Shown here: piece by piece, positions 39,214-48,718 of the stretch
Layout of the letters: each line of letters begins with the position of its first letter
Position numbering within the stretch: position 1 is the stretch's first letter
Assembly (NCBI RefSeq): GCF_001544875.2
Contig: NZ_FCOA02000040.1
Location: 1-59,292 of the forward strand
Origin: Caballeronia hypogeia
Lineage (GTDB): Bacteria; Pseudomonadota; Gammaproteobacteria; Burkholderiales; Burkholderiaceae
Direction of reading: 5' to 3'
Length of the DNA stretch: 59,292 bases
Notes under the pieces: generated by a model
The model's database searches: none
The model's input: only the letters and a program-made list of their open reading frames with translations
What the model was told of the DNA's origin: nothing
Program-made: the position numbers and the translations under genes

Positions 39214-40083
39214 TCAAGGATTGGGGCCGGTCGCGACTGGCCGGCCCGGGTCAGCGCTCCACTCGCTCCACGAGCCGGGATACAGCGCCGCGCCGTGCAG
39301 GCCGGCGATTTCCATCGCGAGCACGTTGTGACAGGCCGTGACGCCCGAGCCGCACTGCAGCACGACACGATCCGGCGACGTCGTGCCGATCAGTGAGCCG
39401 AACGCCTCGCGCAGTTCGTGCGCGGTCTTGAAGCGGCCTTCCGCGTTGAGATTGTTCTTGAAGAAGTGATTGAGCGCGCCCGGAATATGCCCGCCGACGG
39501 GATCGATGGTCTCGTTCTCGCCGCGATAGCGATCGGCGGCGCGCGCATCGACCAGCAGATGATCGCGTGTGCCGATGCTGCGCTCGATCGCCTGTGCATC
39601 GATCGTCACCTGCAGCGGCGCGGCGGCCTTGAACGTGCCTTGCGTCTTGGGCGGCACGGCCGTGTCGAGCGGCTGTCCCGCGTCTTCCCAGGCTTGCAGG
39701 CCACCGTCGAGCAGCGCCACCGAGTCGTGCCCGAGCCAGCGCAGCAGCCACCACAGACGCGCGGCGTACATGCCGCCCTGCGCGTCGTAGGCGACGACCT
39801 GCTGACGTTCGTTCAGGCCGAAGCTCGCGAGCTTCGCGACCAGCGCGGCGCGCTCCGGCAGCGGGTGACGCCCGTTCGTGCCGGTCTTGGCGCCGGACAG
39901 ATCGCGGTCGAGATGAAGATAGTGCGCGCCCGGAATATGCCCGCTGGCATAGGCCGCTTCGCCGGATTCGGGCGCGGCGAGATCGAACCGGCAGTCGAAA
40001 ACGAGAACGCTGCCGGGCGCGGCGGCGAGCCGTTCGGCGAGATTCGTCGCCGATATGAGCGTGGTGTAGTGAGTGTGCGGCAT
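39214..40083 (-). CDS. sseA: 3-mercaptopyruvate/thiosulfate sulfurtransferase (two rhodanese domains)
   Basis: Transfers sulfane sulfur to cyanide or other thiophiles in the cytoplasm. The 289 aa hold two rhodanese domains: an inactive N-terminal one (VLVFDCRFDLAAP, AYDAQGGMYAARLWW) and a C-terminal one with the active loop CGSGVTAC, closer to 3-mercaptopyruvate-type enzymes. The ATG at 40083 has TGGAG 5 nt upstream. It follows the Rieske oxygenase gene, separated by a terminator. Confidence 0.9.
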   Translation of the reverse strand: MPHTHYTTLISATNLAERLAAAPGSVLVFDCRFDLAAPESGEAAYASGHIPGAHYLHLDRDLSGAKTGTNGRHPLPERAALVAKLASFGLNERQQVVAYDAQGGMYAARLWWLLRWLGHDSVALLDGGLQAWEDAGQPLDTAVPPKTQGTFKAAAPLQVTIDAQAIERSIGTRDHLLVDARAADRYRGENETIDPVGGHIPGALNHFFKNNLNAEGRFKTAHELREAFGSLIGTTSPDRVVLQCGSGVTACHNVLAMEIAGLHGAALYPGSWSEWSADPGRPVATGPNP

Positions 40084-40135
40084 GACGGCTCCAGATTCGG
40101 CGCGTGTGGTCCGAGGATGAGCCATTAGTCTAAAA

Positions 40136-40160
40136 GAAAAAACGGGCTCGAAAGCCCGTC
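40136..40160 (-). terminator. Terminator after the Rieske oxygenase gene
   Basis: Read on the minus strand, ACGGGCT/AGCCCGT (40142-40148 / 40153-40159) with a four-base loop is followed by TTTTTTCTTTT. It lies 24 nt past the oxygenase stop, and on the plus strand a C-T4 tract follows. Confidence 0.9.
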
Positions 40161-40183
40161 TTTTCCTGATGACCGAACCGCGT

Positions 40184-41290
40184 TCAGATCGGCCCGAGTT
40201 GATGCCGGAGGAACTCGTGGAAATGCTGCATTCCAGATTCCATCGGGCTCTGGTACGGGCCGACTTGATTTTCGCCACGTGCCATCAGCGCGCGGCGGCC
40301 AGCGTCCATGCGCTCGGCTATCTCGTCGTCCTCGCGCGCGGTTTCCATGTACGCGGCGCGCTCCGCCTCGATGAACTCGCGCTCGAACAGCGCGATTTCC
40401 TCGGGGTAATAGAACTCGACGATATTCGTCGTCTTCTGCGTGCCGCGTGGAATCAGCCACGACACGACCAGCACGTGCGGATACCACTCGATCATCAGAC
40501 CGGGGTAGTACACCATCCAGATCGCGCCGAACTCGGGCGGCGCGCCGTTGCGAAAGCGCAGGACTTCGTCATGCCACTTGCGATACGTCGGACTGCCCGG
40601 CTTCTCGAGATTCTTGTGGACGCCGACGGTCTGCACGCTGTACCAGTCGCCGAATTCCCACTCGAGGTTGTCGCACGACACGAAGCTGCCCAGTCCCGGA
40701 TGGAACGGCGCGACGTGATAGTCCTCCAGATAGACCTCGATGAAGCTCTTCCAGTTGTAGTTGCACTCGTGCACTTCGACGTGATCGAACATGAAGCCCG
40801 AGAAGTCGAAGTGACGTGCCGTGCCAAGTCTCGCGAGATCCGCGGCGACGTTGCGGCCCTCCGATTCGAAAAGCAGGCCTTGCCAGTTCTGCAGTGAAGT
40901 CTTGCCGAGGTTCAGGCAGGGCTTGTCCGCGAAGTGGGGCGCGCCGAGCAAGTGGCCGTCGAGATCATAGGTCCAGCGATGCAGCGGGCAGACAATGTTG
41001 TCCGCGCTGCCGCGGCCATTGAGCATGATCGCCTGGCGATGGCGGCACACGTTCGACAGCAGTTCGATGTTTTTCTGCTGATTGCGGACGAGCACGCGCC
41101 CCTCGCCTTCGCCCGGAAGCGCGAAATAGTTTCCCGCCTCGGGAACCATGAGTTCGTGCCCGATATAGCGTGGACCTTGCTTGAAAAGTGTGTCGAGTTC
41201 GCGCGTAAGAAGCGCTTCGTCAAAGTAAGCCGTGACTGGCAGCTGGCTATGAACAGCCTTGAGCTGCAATGCATTGCTCAGATTGGACAT
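40184..41290 (-). CDS. Rieske-type aromatic ring-hydroxylating oxygenase alpha subunit-like
   Basis: The 368 aa carry a Rieske [2Fe-2S] centre (CRHR, about 72, and CPLHRW, about 91) and a catalytic domain with non-heme iron histidines in EDYHVAPFHPGL (about 192-199). It resembles choline/phenylpropionate-type oxygenases; the substrate cannot be inferred and no reductase gene is nearby. The ATG at 41290 has GGGAG 5 nt upstream. Confidence 0.82.
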   Translation of the reverse strand: MSNLSNALQLKAVHSQLPVTAYFDEALLTRELDTLFKQGPRYIGHELMVPEAGNYFALPGEGEGRVLVRNQQKNIELLSNVCRHRQAIMLNGRGSADNIVCPLHRWTYDLDGHLLGAPHFADKPCLNLGKTSLQNWQGLLFESEGRNVAADLARLGTARHFDFSGFMFDHVEVHECNYNWKSFIEVYLEDYHVAPFHPGLGSFVSCDNLEWEFGDWYSVQTVGVHKNLEKPGSPTYRKWHDEVLRFRNGAPPEFGAIWMVYYPGLMIEWYPHVLVVSWLIPRGTQKTTNIVEFYYPEEIALFEREFIEAERAAYMETAREDDEIAERMDAGRRALMARGENQVGPYQSPMESGMQHFHEFLRHQLGPI

Positions 41291-41602
41291 TCCCACTCCC
41301 GATGAAAACGTGAAAGCAGTGAACAACCCAACCATCGAAGGTTCGATTTAGGGGAGCCCGCGATTATACCGAAATCCGCCATGCCGGGGCGCATAAGGTC
41401 TTGATTTGGGTATAAATTGTCACCGGAGTTCCGCATAATCGCCCGGCGATCGCGAGCGGATGGCGCGCTGGGCGCGGATTGGCGGACAATGCCGCAAGGC
41501 AGTGTTGACGGTCCCGCACGTACCGGATGCGGGTCGAAAATTTGTCTTTTGCCGTAGAATGTGGGACTTGGCTCCAAAAGTTCAATTGCACATCCACGAT
41601 TC
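41291..41602. other. Divergent intergenic region, Rieske gene / xseB
   Basis: About 312 nt. A candidate -10 TAGAAT is near 41553 for xseB, without a good -35. AT-rich TATAAA near 41413 may serve the minus-strand oxygenase. I see no other structure. Confidence 0.35.
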
Positions 41603-41938
41603 ATGGCGAAAACCGCTGTCCAGCAAACAGGTGAGGTAACTGGCGCCGACGCGCCGAGCGCGGACGCCGCGCGGCTTCCTGAGAATTACGAAGCGGCCCT
41701 GGCCGAACTCGAGGCACTCGTGGCGCGCATGGAAGAGGGCGCGCTGAGTCTTGAGGAATCGCTTGCGGCATACCGTCGCGGCGCGGCGCTTGTGGGTTTT
41801 TGCCAACAGCAACTCGAGAAGGTCGAACAGCAGGTACGCGTGCTCGATGGCGAGACGCTCAAGCCGCTGCCCGCCGACGTACAGCGCGCCACCCAAGGCG
41901 CCGGAGCCACCAACGACCACGGGGACGACGACCTATGA
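41603..41938 (+). CDS. xseB: Exodeoxyribonuclease VII small subunit
   Basis: Partner of XseA in degrading single-stranded DNA. The 111 aa have the family core YEAALAELEALVARMEEGALSLEESLAAYRRGAALVGFCQQQLEKVEQQV (about 30-80), preceded by a 25-aa extension. The ATG at 41603 has no strong Shine-Dalgarno; the frame extends to 41561. The stop overlaps the ispA start (ATGA), as is usual for xseB-ispA. Confidence 0.93.
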   Translation: MAKTAVQQTGEVTGADAPSADAARLPENYEAALAELEALVARMEEGALSLEESLAAYRRGAALVGFCQQQLEKVEQQVRVLDGETLKPLPADVQRATQGAGATNDHGDDDL

Positions 41939-42822
41939 CGTTCGAACAATGGATGCGCGCCACGCTCGACCGTGTCGAGACCGCGCTCGAGCACTACCTG
42001 CCGGGCACGGACGTCGCGCCGGCGCGCCTGCATGAAGCCATGCGCTACGCCGTGCTGGGCGGCGGCAAGCGTGTGCGACCGCTCTTGTGCCACGCGGCCG
42101 GCGAACTGACCGGCGCCAGCGCGCAGGCGGTGGAAGCGGCGAGCGCCGCGCTGGAAATGATTCATGTCTATTCGCTGGTGCATGACGACATGCCCGCCAT
42201 GGATGACGACGCACTGCGCCGCGGCAAGCCCACGGTACACATCCAATATGACGAAGCGACGGCACTGCTCGTCGGCGACGCGTTGCAGTCGCAGGCGTTC
42301 GTCGCGCTGACGGCCGAACGCAATGGTCTGAACGATGGCCAGCAGGCCGCGCTGGTGCGCGAGCTGGCGCTCGCGAGCGGCTCGGTCGGCATGGCGGGCG
42401 GGCAGGCCATCGATCTGGAAAGCGTCGGGCGCAAGCTGTCGCGGCCCGAACTCGAAACGATGCATCGCAAGAAGACGGGCGCCCTGCTGCGTGCGTCGGT
42501 GCGCATGGGCGCGCTCGCTGGCGCGACGCCGAGCGCGTCGGACCTGGCGGCGCTCGACCAGTACGCCGCCGCGGTCGGCCTCGCGTTCCAGGTGGTGGAC
42601 GACATCCTCGATGTCACCGCCGACTCGGCCACGCTCGGCAAGACCGCCGGCAAGGACGCGCAGCACGACAAGCCGACTTACGTATCGATCATAGGCCTCG
42701 ACGCGTCGCGCGAACTCGCGGCGCAACTCGGCCGCGACGCCCATGCCGCGATCCAGCCTTTCGGCGCGCGCGGTCAGCGTCTCGCCGAGCTTGCCGACCT
42801 GGTCGTGAACCGGGTGAATTGA
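41935..42822 (+). CDS. ispA: Farnesyl diphosphate synthase (IspA)
   Basis: Condenses DMAPP/GPP with IPP to FPP. The 295 aa have the first Asp-rich motif DDMPAMDDD (about 83) and the second DDILD (about 222), with GGGKRVRP for diphosphate binding. It starts inside the xseB stop and is followed by dxs after 85 nt, so substrate supply and FPP synthesis sit in one transcription unit. Confidence 0.96.
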   Translation: MTFEQWMRATLDRVETALEHYLPGTDVAPARLHEAMRYAVLGGGKRVRPLLCHAAGELTGASAQAVEAASAALEMIHVYSLVHDDMPAMDDDALRRGKPTVHIQYDEATALLVGDALQSQAFVALTAERNGLNDGQQAALVRELALASGSVGMAGGQAIDLESVGRKLSRPELETMHRKKTGALLRASVRMGALAGATPSASDLAALDQYAAAVGLAFQVVDDILDVTADSATLGKTAGKDAQHDKPTYVSIIGLDASRELAAQLGRDAHAAIQPFGARGQRLAELADLVVNRVN

Positions 42823-42907
42823 TTGTTGAACGCGTGACGAACCCCACGGCGCGAAGCAAGAAATCGCGCTGAACGAATCACGCCAGTTTTCCTAAAATGG
42901 GACGACG

Positions 42908-44824
42908 ATGTACGACCTGCTGAAAACCATCGACGATCCGGCCGATCTCCGTGCCCTCGATCGTCGCCAACTGCAACCGCTGGCCGATGAGCTGCGAGCC
43001 TATGTGCTCGACAGCGTGTCGCAGACGGGCGGCCATCTGTCGTCCAATCTGGGCACGGTCGAGCTGACGATCGCGTTGCACTATGTGTTCGATACACCTG
43101 CTGACCGCATCGTCTGGGATGTCGGCCATCAGACGTATCCGCACAAGATCCTCACCGGTCGCCGCGATCAGATGCCCGGGCTGCGCCAGTTGGGCGGCAT
43201 TTCCGGCTTTCCGCGCCGCGCCGAGTCGGAATACGACACCTTCGGCACCGCGCACTCGAGCACGTCGATTTCGGCGGCGCTCGGCATGGCCGTCGCAAAC
43301 AAGCTGCAAGGCGACAACCGCTACTCGATCGCCGTGATCGGCGACGGCGCGATGACCGCCGGCATGGCCTTCGAGGCGATGAACAACGCGGGCGTCGCCG
43401 ACGACCTGCCGCTGCTCGTCATCCTCAACGACAACGACATGTCGATCTCGCCGCCGGTCGGCGCCTTGAATCGCCATCTCGCGCGTCTGATGTCGGGCCG
43501 CTTCTACGCCGCCGCGCGGGCGGGCGTCGAGCGCGTGCTGCGCGCCGCGCCTCCCATGCTCGATCTCGCCCGCAAGCTCGAAGAGCACGCGAAGGGCATG
43601 ATCGTTCCGGCGACGCTGTTCGAGGAATTCGGCTTCAACTACATCGGCCCGATCGACGGTCACGACCTCGACTCGCTGGTCCCGACGCTGCAGAACATCA
43701 AGGAACTGCGCGGCCCGCAATTCCTGCACGTCGTGACGAAGAAAGGCCAGGGCTACAAGCTCGCCGAAGCCGATCCGGTGCTGTATCACGGTCCGGGCAA
43801 GTTCAACCCGGCCGAGGGCATCAAGCCGGCGACCACGCCTTCGAAAAAGACCTACACGCAAGTGTTCGGCGAATGGTTGTGCGACGCCGCAGCGCAAGAT
43901 TCGCGCGTGGTCGGCATCACGCCGGCGATGCGCGAAGGGTCCGGCATGGTCGAGTTCGAGAAGCGCTTCCCGGAGCGTTATTTCGATGTCGGCATCGCGG
44001 AACAACACGCGGTGACGTTCGCCGGCGGTCTGGCCGCTGACGGCATGAAGCCCGTCGTCGCAATCTATTCAACCTTCCTGCAACGCGGCTACGACCAGTT
44101 GATCCACGACGTCGCGCTGCAGAATCTGCCGGTCGTGTTCGCGATCGACCGCGCGGGTCTCGTCGGCGCGGACGGTGCGACGCACGCGGGCAACTACGAT
44201 CTCGCGTTCCTGCGCTGCATCCCGAACATGACGGTGATGGCCGCATCGGACGAAAACGAGTGCCGTCAGATGCTCTACACGGCGCTGCAGCAGCCGAACC
44301 CGACCGCCGTGCGTTATCCGCGCGGCGCGGGCACGGGCGTCGCGACCGTCAAGCAGATGACCGCGATTCCCGTCGGCAAGGGTGAAATCCGCCGCGAGTC
44401 GTCGCAGAAGCTGGGTTCGGGCAAGCGCATCGCGATCTGCGCGTTCGGCACGATGGTCGCGCCGTCGCTGGCCGCCGCGGAACAGCTCGATCTCACCGTC
44501 GCCAACATGCGTTTCGTGAAGCCGGTCGACGCCGACCTGTTGCGCGAACTTGCCGCGACTCACGACGCCATCGTGACGATCGAGGAAGGCTCGATCATGG
44601 GCGGGGCGGGCTCGGCATGCGTGGAAGCGCTGCTCGCCAGCTCCGTCATCAAGCCCGTGCTGCAACTCGGCTTGCCGGACGCGTTCATCGATCATGGCGA
44701 TCCGGCCAAGCTCCTCGCGAGCGTCGGTCTGGACGCGGCGGGCATCGCGAAGTCGATTCGCGAACGCTTTCTCGACGCTGTCGAGAGGGCGCATGCAGAC
44801 AAGCTGACCAAGCGCGTCGCGTAA
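42908..44824 (+). CDS. dxs: 1-deoxy-D-xylulose-5-phosphate synthase
   Basis: First step of the MEP isoprenoid pathway; condenses pyruvate and glyceraldehyde-3-phosphate using ThDP. The 638 aa have the ThDP site GDGAMTAGMAFEAMNNAG (about 143-160), a central pyrimidine-type domain (DVGIAEQHAVTFAGGLA, about 362) and a C-terminal transketolase domain. Length compares with 620 in E. coli. It follows xseB-ispA. Confidence 0.97.
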   Translation: MYDLLKTIDDPADLRALDRRQLQPLADELRAYVLDSVSQTGGHLSSNLGTVELTIALHYVFDTPADRIVWDVGHQTYPHKILTGRRDQMPGLRQLGGISGFPRRAESEYDTFGTAHSSTSISAALGMAVANKLQGDNRYSIAVIGDGAMTAGMAFEAMNNAGVADDLPLLVILNDNDMSISPPVGALNRHLARLMSGRFYAAARAGVERVLRAAPPMLDLARKLEEHAKGMIVPATLFEEFGFNYIGPIDGHDLDSLVPTLQNIKELRGPQFLHVVTKKGQGYKLAEADPVLYHGPGKFNPAEGIKPATTPSKKTYTQVFGEWLCDAAAQDSRVVGITPAMREGSGMVEFEKRFPERYFDVGIAEQHAVTFAGGLAADGMKPVVAIYSTFLQRGYDQLIHDVALQNLPVVFAIDRAGLVGADGATHAGNYDLAFLRCIPNMTVMAASDENECRQMLYTALQQPNPTAVRYPRGAGTGVATVKQMTAIPVGKGEIRRESSQKLGSGKRIAICAFGTMVAPSLAAAEQLDLTVANMRFVKPVDADLLRELAATHDAIVTIEEGSIMGGAGSACVEALLASSVIKPVLQLGLPDAFIDHGDPAKLLASVGLDAAGIAKSIRERFLDAVERAHADKLTKRVA

Positions 44825-44883
44825 GTTTCGACGGCTCGACGGTTCAACGGCGCGCTCGGGGTGCGCCGCGCAACATCGCTTTG

Positions 44884-44917
44884 GCACACGGCGCGGACCT
44901 CCATCCGCGCCGTGTGC
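44884..44917. terminator. Strong hairpin between dxs and folE2
   Basis: The perfect 14-bp stem GCACACGGCGCGGA/TCCGCGCCGTGTGC (44884-44897 / 44904-44917) around loop CCTCCA is not followed by a T-run (GCTTC). It could be an intrinsic stop aided by rho, or a processing/stability element, 59 nt after dxs. Confidence 0.6.
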
Positions 44918-44976
44918 GCTTCAACGTTTCGATCCGCCCGCGTCGCCCTGACGCGCGGCGCATAAGGACAAAACAA

Positions 44977-45783
44977 ATGAATCAGATGAATCCCGCCTTC
45001 GTGATGCCCGATGTCCAGAGCACGCCCGACACGCGCCAGATCGCGATTCAGCGCGTCGGCGTGAAGGGCGTGCGCTATCCGCTGACGGTGCTGACGGAAG
45101 ACGGTCTCAAGCCGAGCGTGGGCGTGTGGAATCTCGACGTTCATCTGCCTGCCGAACAGAAGGGCACGCATATGTCGCGTTTCGTCGCGTTGCTGGAGGA
45201 GAATCGCTCTCCGCTCGACCAGCACGCGCTGCGCGGCATGCTCGCGCTGATGCTCGCGAAGCTCGAAGCGCATTCGGGCCGTATCGAAGTGACCTTGCCG
45301 TACTTCGTGATGAAAACCGCGCCGGTGTCGGGCGTGAAAAGCCTGCTGGACTATGAAGCGAGCTTCATCGCCGAGCGGCGCGACGGCGACACGACCATGT
45401 CGATCAAGGTGCTCGTACCGGTGACGAGCCTGTGCCCGTGCTCGAAGAAGATCTCGGAGTATGGCGCGCACAACCAGCGCTCGCACGTCACGATCACGGC
45501 GGAACTGGCCGATGAAGTCGCGGTCGAGGAGCTGATCCGCATGGCTGAGGAAGAGGCTTCGTGCGAGCTTTGGGGCTTGCTGAAGCGCCCCGACGAGAAG
45601 TTCGTGACCGAGCGCGCGTACGAGAATCCGAAGTTCGTCGAAGACCTCGTGCGGGATATCGCGACGCGCCTGAATGCGGACAAGCGCATCGTCGCTTACG
45701 TGCTCGAGGCGGAGAACTTCGAGTCGATCCACAATCACAGCGCTTACGCGGTCATCGAGCGCGACAAGCGCCGCGACGCTTAA
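44977..45783 (+). CDS. folE2: GTP cyclohydrolase I, type FolE2
   Basis: Makes dihydroneopterin triphosphate for folate synthesis without needing zinc. The 268 aa have the family block SLCPCSKKISEYGAHNQRSHVTI (Cys, Glu, His) and the ENFESIHNHSAYAV end. The ATG at 44977 has AAGGA 8 nt upstream. FolE2 is often a zinc-starvation paralog controlled by Zur; I see no clear Zur site here. The stop converges with the LysR gene. Confidence 0.95.
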   Translation: MNQMNPAFVMPDVQSTPDTRQIAIQRVGVKGVRYPLTVLTEDGLKPSVGVWNLDVHLPAEQKGTHMSRFVALLEENRSPLDQHALRGMLALMLAKLEAHSGRIEVTLPYFVMKTAPVSGVKSLLDYEASFIAERRDGDTTMSIKVLVPVTSLCPCSKKISEYGAHNQRSHVTITAELADEVAVEELIRMAEEEASCELWGLLKRPDEKFVTERAYENPKFVEDLVRDIATRLNADKRIVAYVLEAENFESIHNHSAYAVIERDKRRDA

Positions 45784-46706
45784 AGCATCTCGGCGAGCGC
45801 CGTTTCCGACGAAACGTGCGCTTCCCGCACCGAGGCGATCACCAGCGACGCAAGCCGCTCCACCGGCGGCGACGCGCTTCCCGATGCGCGATGCAGCGCC
45901 AGCGGAATCGACGGCAACGCGGGCAGGCGGCATTCACCGGCCTCGAGCGCGCGTACCGTCGATGGCAAGCCGTAGGTCGTGCGCACGGTCACGCCGAGAC
46001 CGGCCGCGGCGGCCGCCCACAGTCCCGACAAGCTCGGGCTCGTGAACGCCACCCGCCACTTGATGCCCGCGCGATCGAGCGCCGCGGCCGCCGCGCTGTG
46101 AAACATGCAAGGTCGATCGAAGGCGATGAGCGGCAAAGGCTCGTCCGTCCCATATTGCCAAGGAACGCTCGATGAGCCGATCCAGCGCATGTGCGGCGTG
46201 GCGATCGGCTCGGCGATCATCGCGGCATTGCTGTCGTCGGTAACGCCGGCCGCGCCCCAGACGAGCGCGAGATCGAGCTGACCGGTATCGATGCGCTCCA
46301 GCAACTCCGTATTCCGCGCCACGCGTGCTTCGATCCGCACCTTCGGATGCGCGCGCGCGAAGCGGCCGAGCACATCGGGCAGCACGACTTCGCCGAAATC
46401 CTCCTGCAAGCCGAGCCTTATCCAGCCTTCCAGATCGACGCCGCGAAGCGCGACGGCGGCCTCGTCGTTCAGTTCGACGAGGCGTCTCGCGTAACCGAGC
46501 ATGATCTCTCCGGCTTCGGTGAGCGCGAGTCCGCGCCCCGATTTGCGAAACAGCGCGGTGCCCGCCTGTTCCTCCAGCTTGCGAATCTGTGCGCTGATGG
46601 CCGACGTCGAACGGCCGACGCGATCCGCCGCCTTCGCGAAACTGCCCAAATCCATGCCCGCGACGAAGCTGCGCAGCACCGCGAGATCGAATGTCGTCTG
46701 GCTCAT
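45780..46706 (-). CDS. LysR-family transcriptional regulator
   Basis: The 308 aa have an N-terminal HTH (LRSFVAGMDLGSFAKAADRVGRSTSAISAQIRKLEEQAG) and an effector-binding domain. Its stop overlaps the stop of folE2 (shared TTAA). It is divergent from the MFS transporter at 46800, which it probably controls through the dyad between the two starts. Confidence 0.92.
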   Translation of the reverse strand: MSQTTFDLAVLRSFVAGMDLGSFAKAADRVGRSTSAISAQIRKLEEQAGTALFRKSGRGLALTEAGEIMLGYARRLVELNDEAAVALRGVDLEGWIRLGLQEDFGEVVLPDVLGRFARAHPKVRIEARVARNTELLERIDTGQLDLALVWGAAGVTDDSNAAMIAEPIATPHMRWIGSSSVPWQYGTDEPLPLIAFDRPCMFHSAAAAALDRAGIKWRVAFTSPSLSGLWAAAAAGLGVTVRTTYGLPSTVRALEAGECRLPALPSIPLALHRASGSASPPVERLASLVIASVREAHVSSETALAEML

Positions 46707-46737
46707 GGAAATCGTCCTGATAATCCGAATGATCGAT

Positions 46738-46757
46738 TGAAAACTTTGTGATTTTCA
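46738..46757. promoter_or_regulatory. LysR-type operator TGAAAA-N8-TTTTCA
   Basis: The dyad TGAAAA (46738-46743) / TTTTCA (46752-46757) is centred in the 93-nt gap between the divergent LysR and MFS starts. It fits the usual interrupted dyad (T-N11-A) of LysR binding sites. Confidence 0.6.
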
Positions 46758-46799
46758 GGATGATCCTAAGCCGTCAAACTGGCTCCAGTCAAATCCGAT

Positions 46800-48044
46800 A
46801 TGGACAGCATGATGGCAACGCCCCTCGTATTGAAATCGAAGAACGCGTCCGCGCTCGGTCGCGGGCATCGCTGGAAGGTGCTTGGCGTCGGCGTCGCGGC
46901 CAACGCGAGCTTCTCTGCCGCGTCGGCGGGCATTCCGACTACGGCGGTCTGGCTGCGCGGCGGCTATCACCTCACTAACAGTGAACTCGGGCTCGTGCTC
47001 GGCGCGCTCGGCCTCGGCGCCGCGCTCTCCGAATTGCCGTGGGGCGTGCTGACGGATCGCTGGGGCGATCGCCCGGTCTTGCTCACCGGCCTGCTTTCCA
47101 CGGCGGCCACGCTCATCGCGATGAGCCTGCTCCTCGTGCCCGCGACCGCCACGCTTGGCTGGCTCGTCGTCGGGATGGGTGTGATCGGGCTGCTCGGCGG
47201 CAGCGTCAACAGCGCGAGCGGGCGCGCGGTGATGGCGTGGTTCGCCGAAGGCGAGCGCGGTCTCGCGATGAGCATCCGCCAGACCGCGGTGCCGCTCGGC
47301 GGCGGCATCGGCGCGGGATTGCTGCCGTGGCTGGCGTCATCGCATGGCTTTGCGGCGGTGTTCGGCGCGCTGGCGGCGTTGTCGGCGGCATCAGGCGCGT
47401 TTGCCTGGCGCTGGTTGCGCCAACCGCCGGACGCGGTCCATCGCGCCGCGCGGCATGAAGCGGGCGCCGCGCCGCTCAGGAATGCGCTGGTGTGGCGCGT
47501 GGTGCTGGGTATCGGCATCTTGTGCGTGCCGCAGTTCGCCGTGCTGACCTTCGCGACCGTGTTCCTGCACGACGCTGCGCGCTTCGGCGTGACGGCGATC
47601 AGCGCGACGATGGGCGCGATCCAGCTCGGCGCGATGGCGATGCGCGTCTGGAGCGGCCGATACACCGATCGTCACGGCAACCGGCGCGCGTACATGCGCG
47701 CGTCGGTGATCGTGGCGTCGGCGTCGTTCGTCGCGCTGGCGGTGGCGATTGCCGGCGGGCTCGCGCACGCGCCGTGGCTGATCGCGGCGATGCTCGTGTT
47801 CGCGGGCGTGAGCGTATCGGCGTGGCACGGAGTCGCATACACCGAACTGGCGACGCTCGCGGGCGCCGAGCGCGCCGGGACCGCACTCGGCATGACGAAC
47901 ACCGCAGTGTATGCGGGCTTGTTCGTGACGCCGCTCGTCATTCCGCATGTGCTCGCGGCCGGTTCGTGGGCCATCGTCTGGCTCGCGGCGGGCGCGTGCG
48001 CGCTGATCGCATGGCCGTTGTTTCCGAGGCCCGCACGCGCTTAA
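46800..48044 (+). CDS. MFS transporter
   Basis: The 414-aa inner-membrane carrier has about 12 TM helices; the loop-2 motif GVLTDRWGDRPV follows TM2, and RPV..GL matches MFS signature A. It likely exports or imports a small molecule whose ligand is sensed by the divergent LysR protein. The second half has SGRYTDRHGNRRAYMR. Start uncertain (46800, or the Mets 3-4 codons downstream), with no strong Shine-Dalgarno. Confidence 0.88.
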   Translation: MDSMMATPLVLKSKNASALGRGHRWKVLGVGVAANASFSAASAGIPTTAVWLRGGYHLTNSELGLVLGALGLGAALSELPWGVLTDRWGDRPVLLTGLLSTAATLIAMSLLLVPATATLGWLVVGMGVIGLLGGSVNSASGRAVMAWFAEGERGLAMSIRQTAVPLGGGIGAGLLPWLASSHGFAAVFGALAALSAASGAFAWRWLRQPPDAVHRAARHEAGAAPLRNALVWRVVLGIGILCVPQFAVLTFATVFLHDAARFGVTAISATMGAIQLGAMAMRVWSGRYTDRHGNRRAYMRASVIVASASFVALAVAIAGGLAHAPWLIAAMLVFAGVSVSAWHGVAYTELATLAGAERAGTALGMTNTAVYAGLFVTPLVIPHVLAAGSWAIVWLAAGACALIAWPLFPRPARA

Positions 48045-48079
48045 ACTGGCTCTCCACTTACGACTAAGCGGAGCGCCTC

Positions 48080-48703
48080 TTGATCCTCATCGGCCAATAC
48101 GATTCCCCGTTCGTGCGGCGCGTGGCCATCGCGCTGAATCTCTACGGCATGACGTACGAGCATCGTCCGTGGTCGGTGTTCGGCGACGCCGACAAGATCG
48201 CGCCGTTCAATCCGCTGATCCGCGTGCCGACGGTCGTGCTCGATTCCGGCGACGTGCTGATCGAAAGCGCGATGATCCTCGACTATCTCGACGAGCAGGC
48301 AGGCGAGCACGCGATGATCGCGGCGAGCGGCCCGCAACGCCGCGAGGCGCTGAAGGTCTGCGCGCTCGCCACAGGTCTCGCTGACAAGGCCGTTGCGCTG
48401 GTCTACGAACGCGTTTTGCACAAGGAGAAATCGCAAACCTGGCTGGACCGCTGCACGGGACAGGTCGAGCGCGTGCTGAACGCGCTGGAGGCGGATCGCG
48501 CCGCGCGCCCGACGCCGTTCTGGTTCGGCGACGCCATCGGCCACGCGGATATCGCGGTGGCGTGCGCGCTGCGGTTCGCGCGCGAAGCGCATCCGTCGAT
48601 TTTCACGTCGACGCGCTGGCCGACGCTCATCGGCCACAGCGATCGCTGCGAAGCCCTGCCGGTCTTCAAATCGATCGTGCAGCCGTTCAATCCGCCGCGA
48701 TGA
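48080..48703 (+). CDS. Glutathione S-transferase-like protein
   Basis: The 207 aa have an N-terminal thioredoxin-like domain (IGQYDSPFVRRVAIALNLYGM, RVPTVVLDSGDVLIESAMILDYLDE; the ESAMIL region binds glutathione) and a C-terminal all-helical domain. The start is TTG with GGAG 6 nt upstream. The first 15 residues have SPF where many family members have CPF, so it is the Ser-type. Confidence 0.88.
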   Translation: MILIGQYDSPFVRRVAIALNLYGMTYEHRPWSVFGDADKIAPFNPLIRVPTVVLDSGDVLIESAMILDYLDEQAGEHAMIAASGPQRREALKVCALATGLADKAVALVYERVLHKEKSQTWLDRCTGQVERVLNALEADRAARPTPFWFGDAIGHADIAVACALRFAREAHPSIFTSTRWPTLIGHSDRCEALPVFKSIVQPFNPPR

Positions 48704-48718
48704 GGCGCGGGTTATAGC

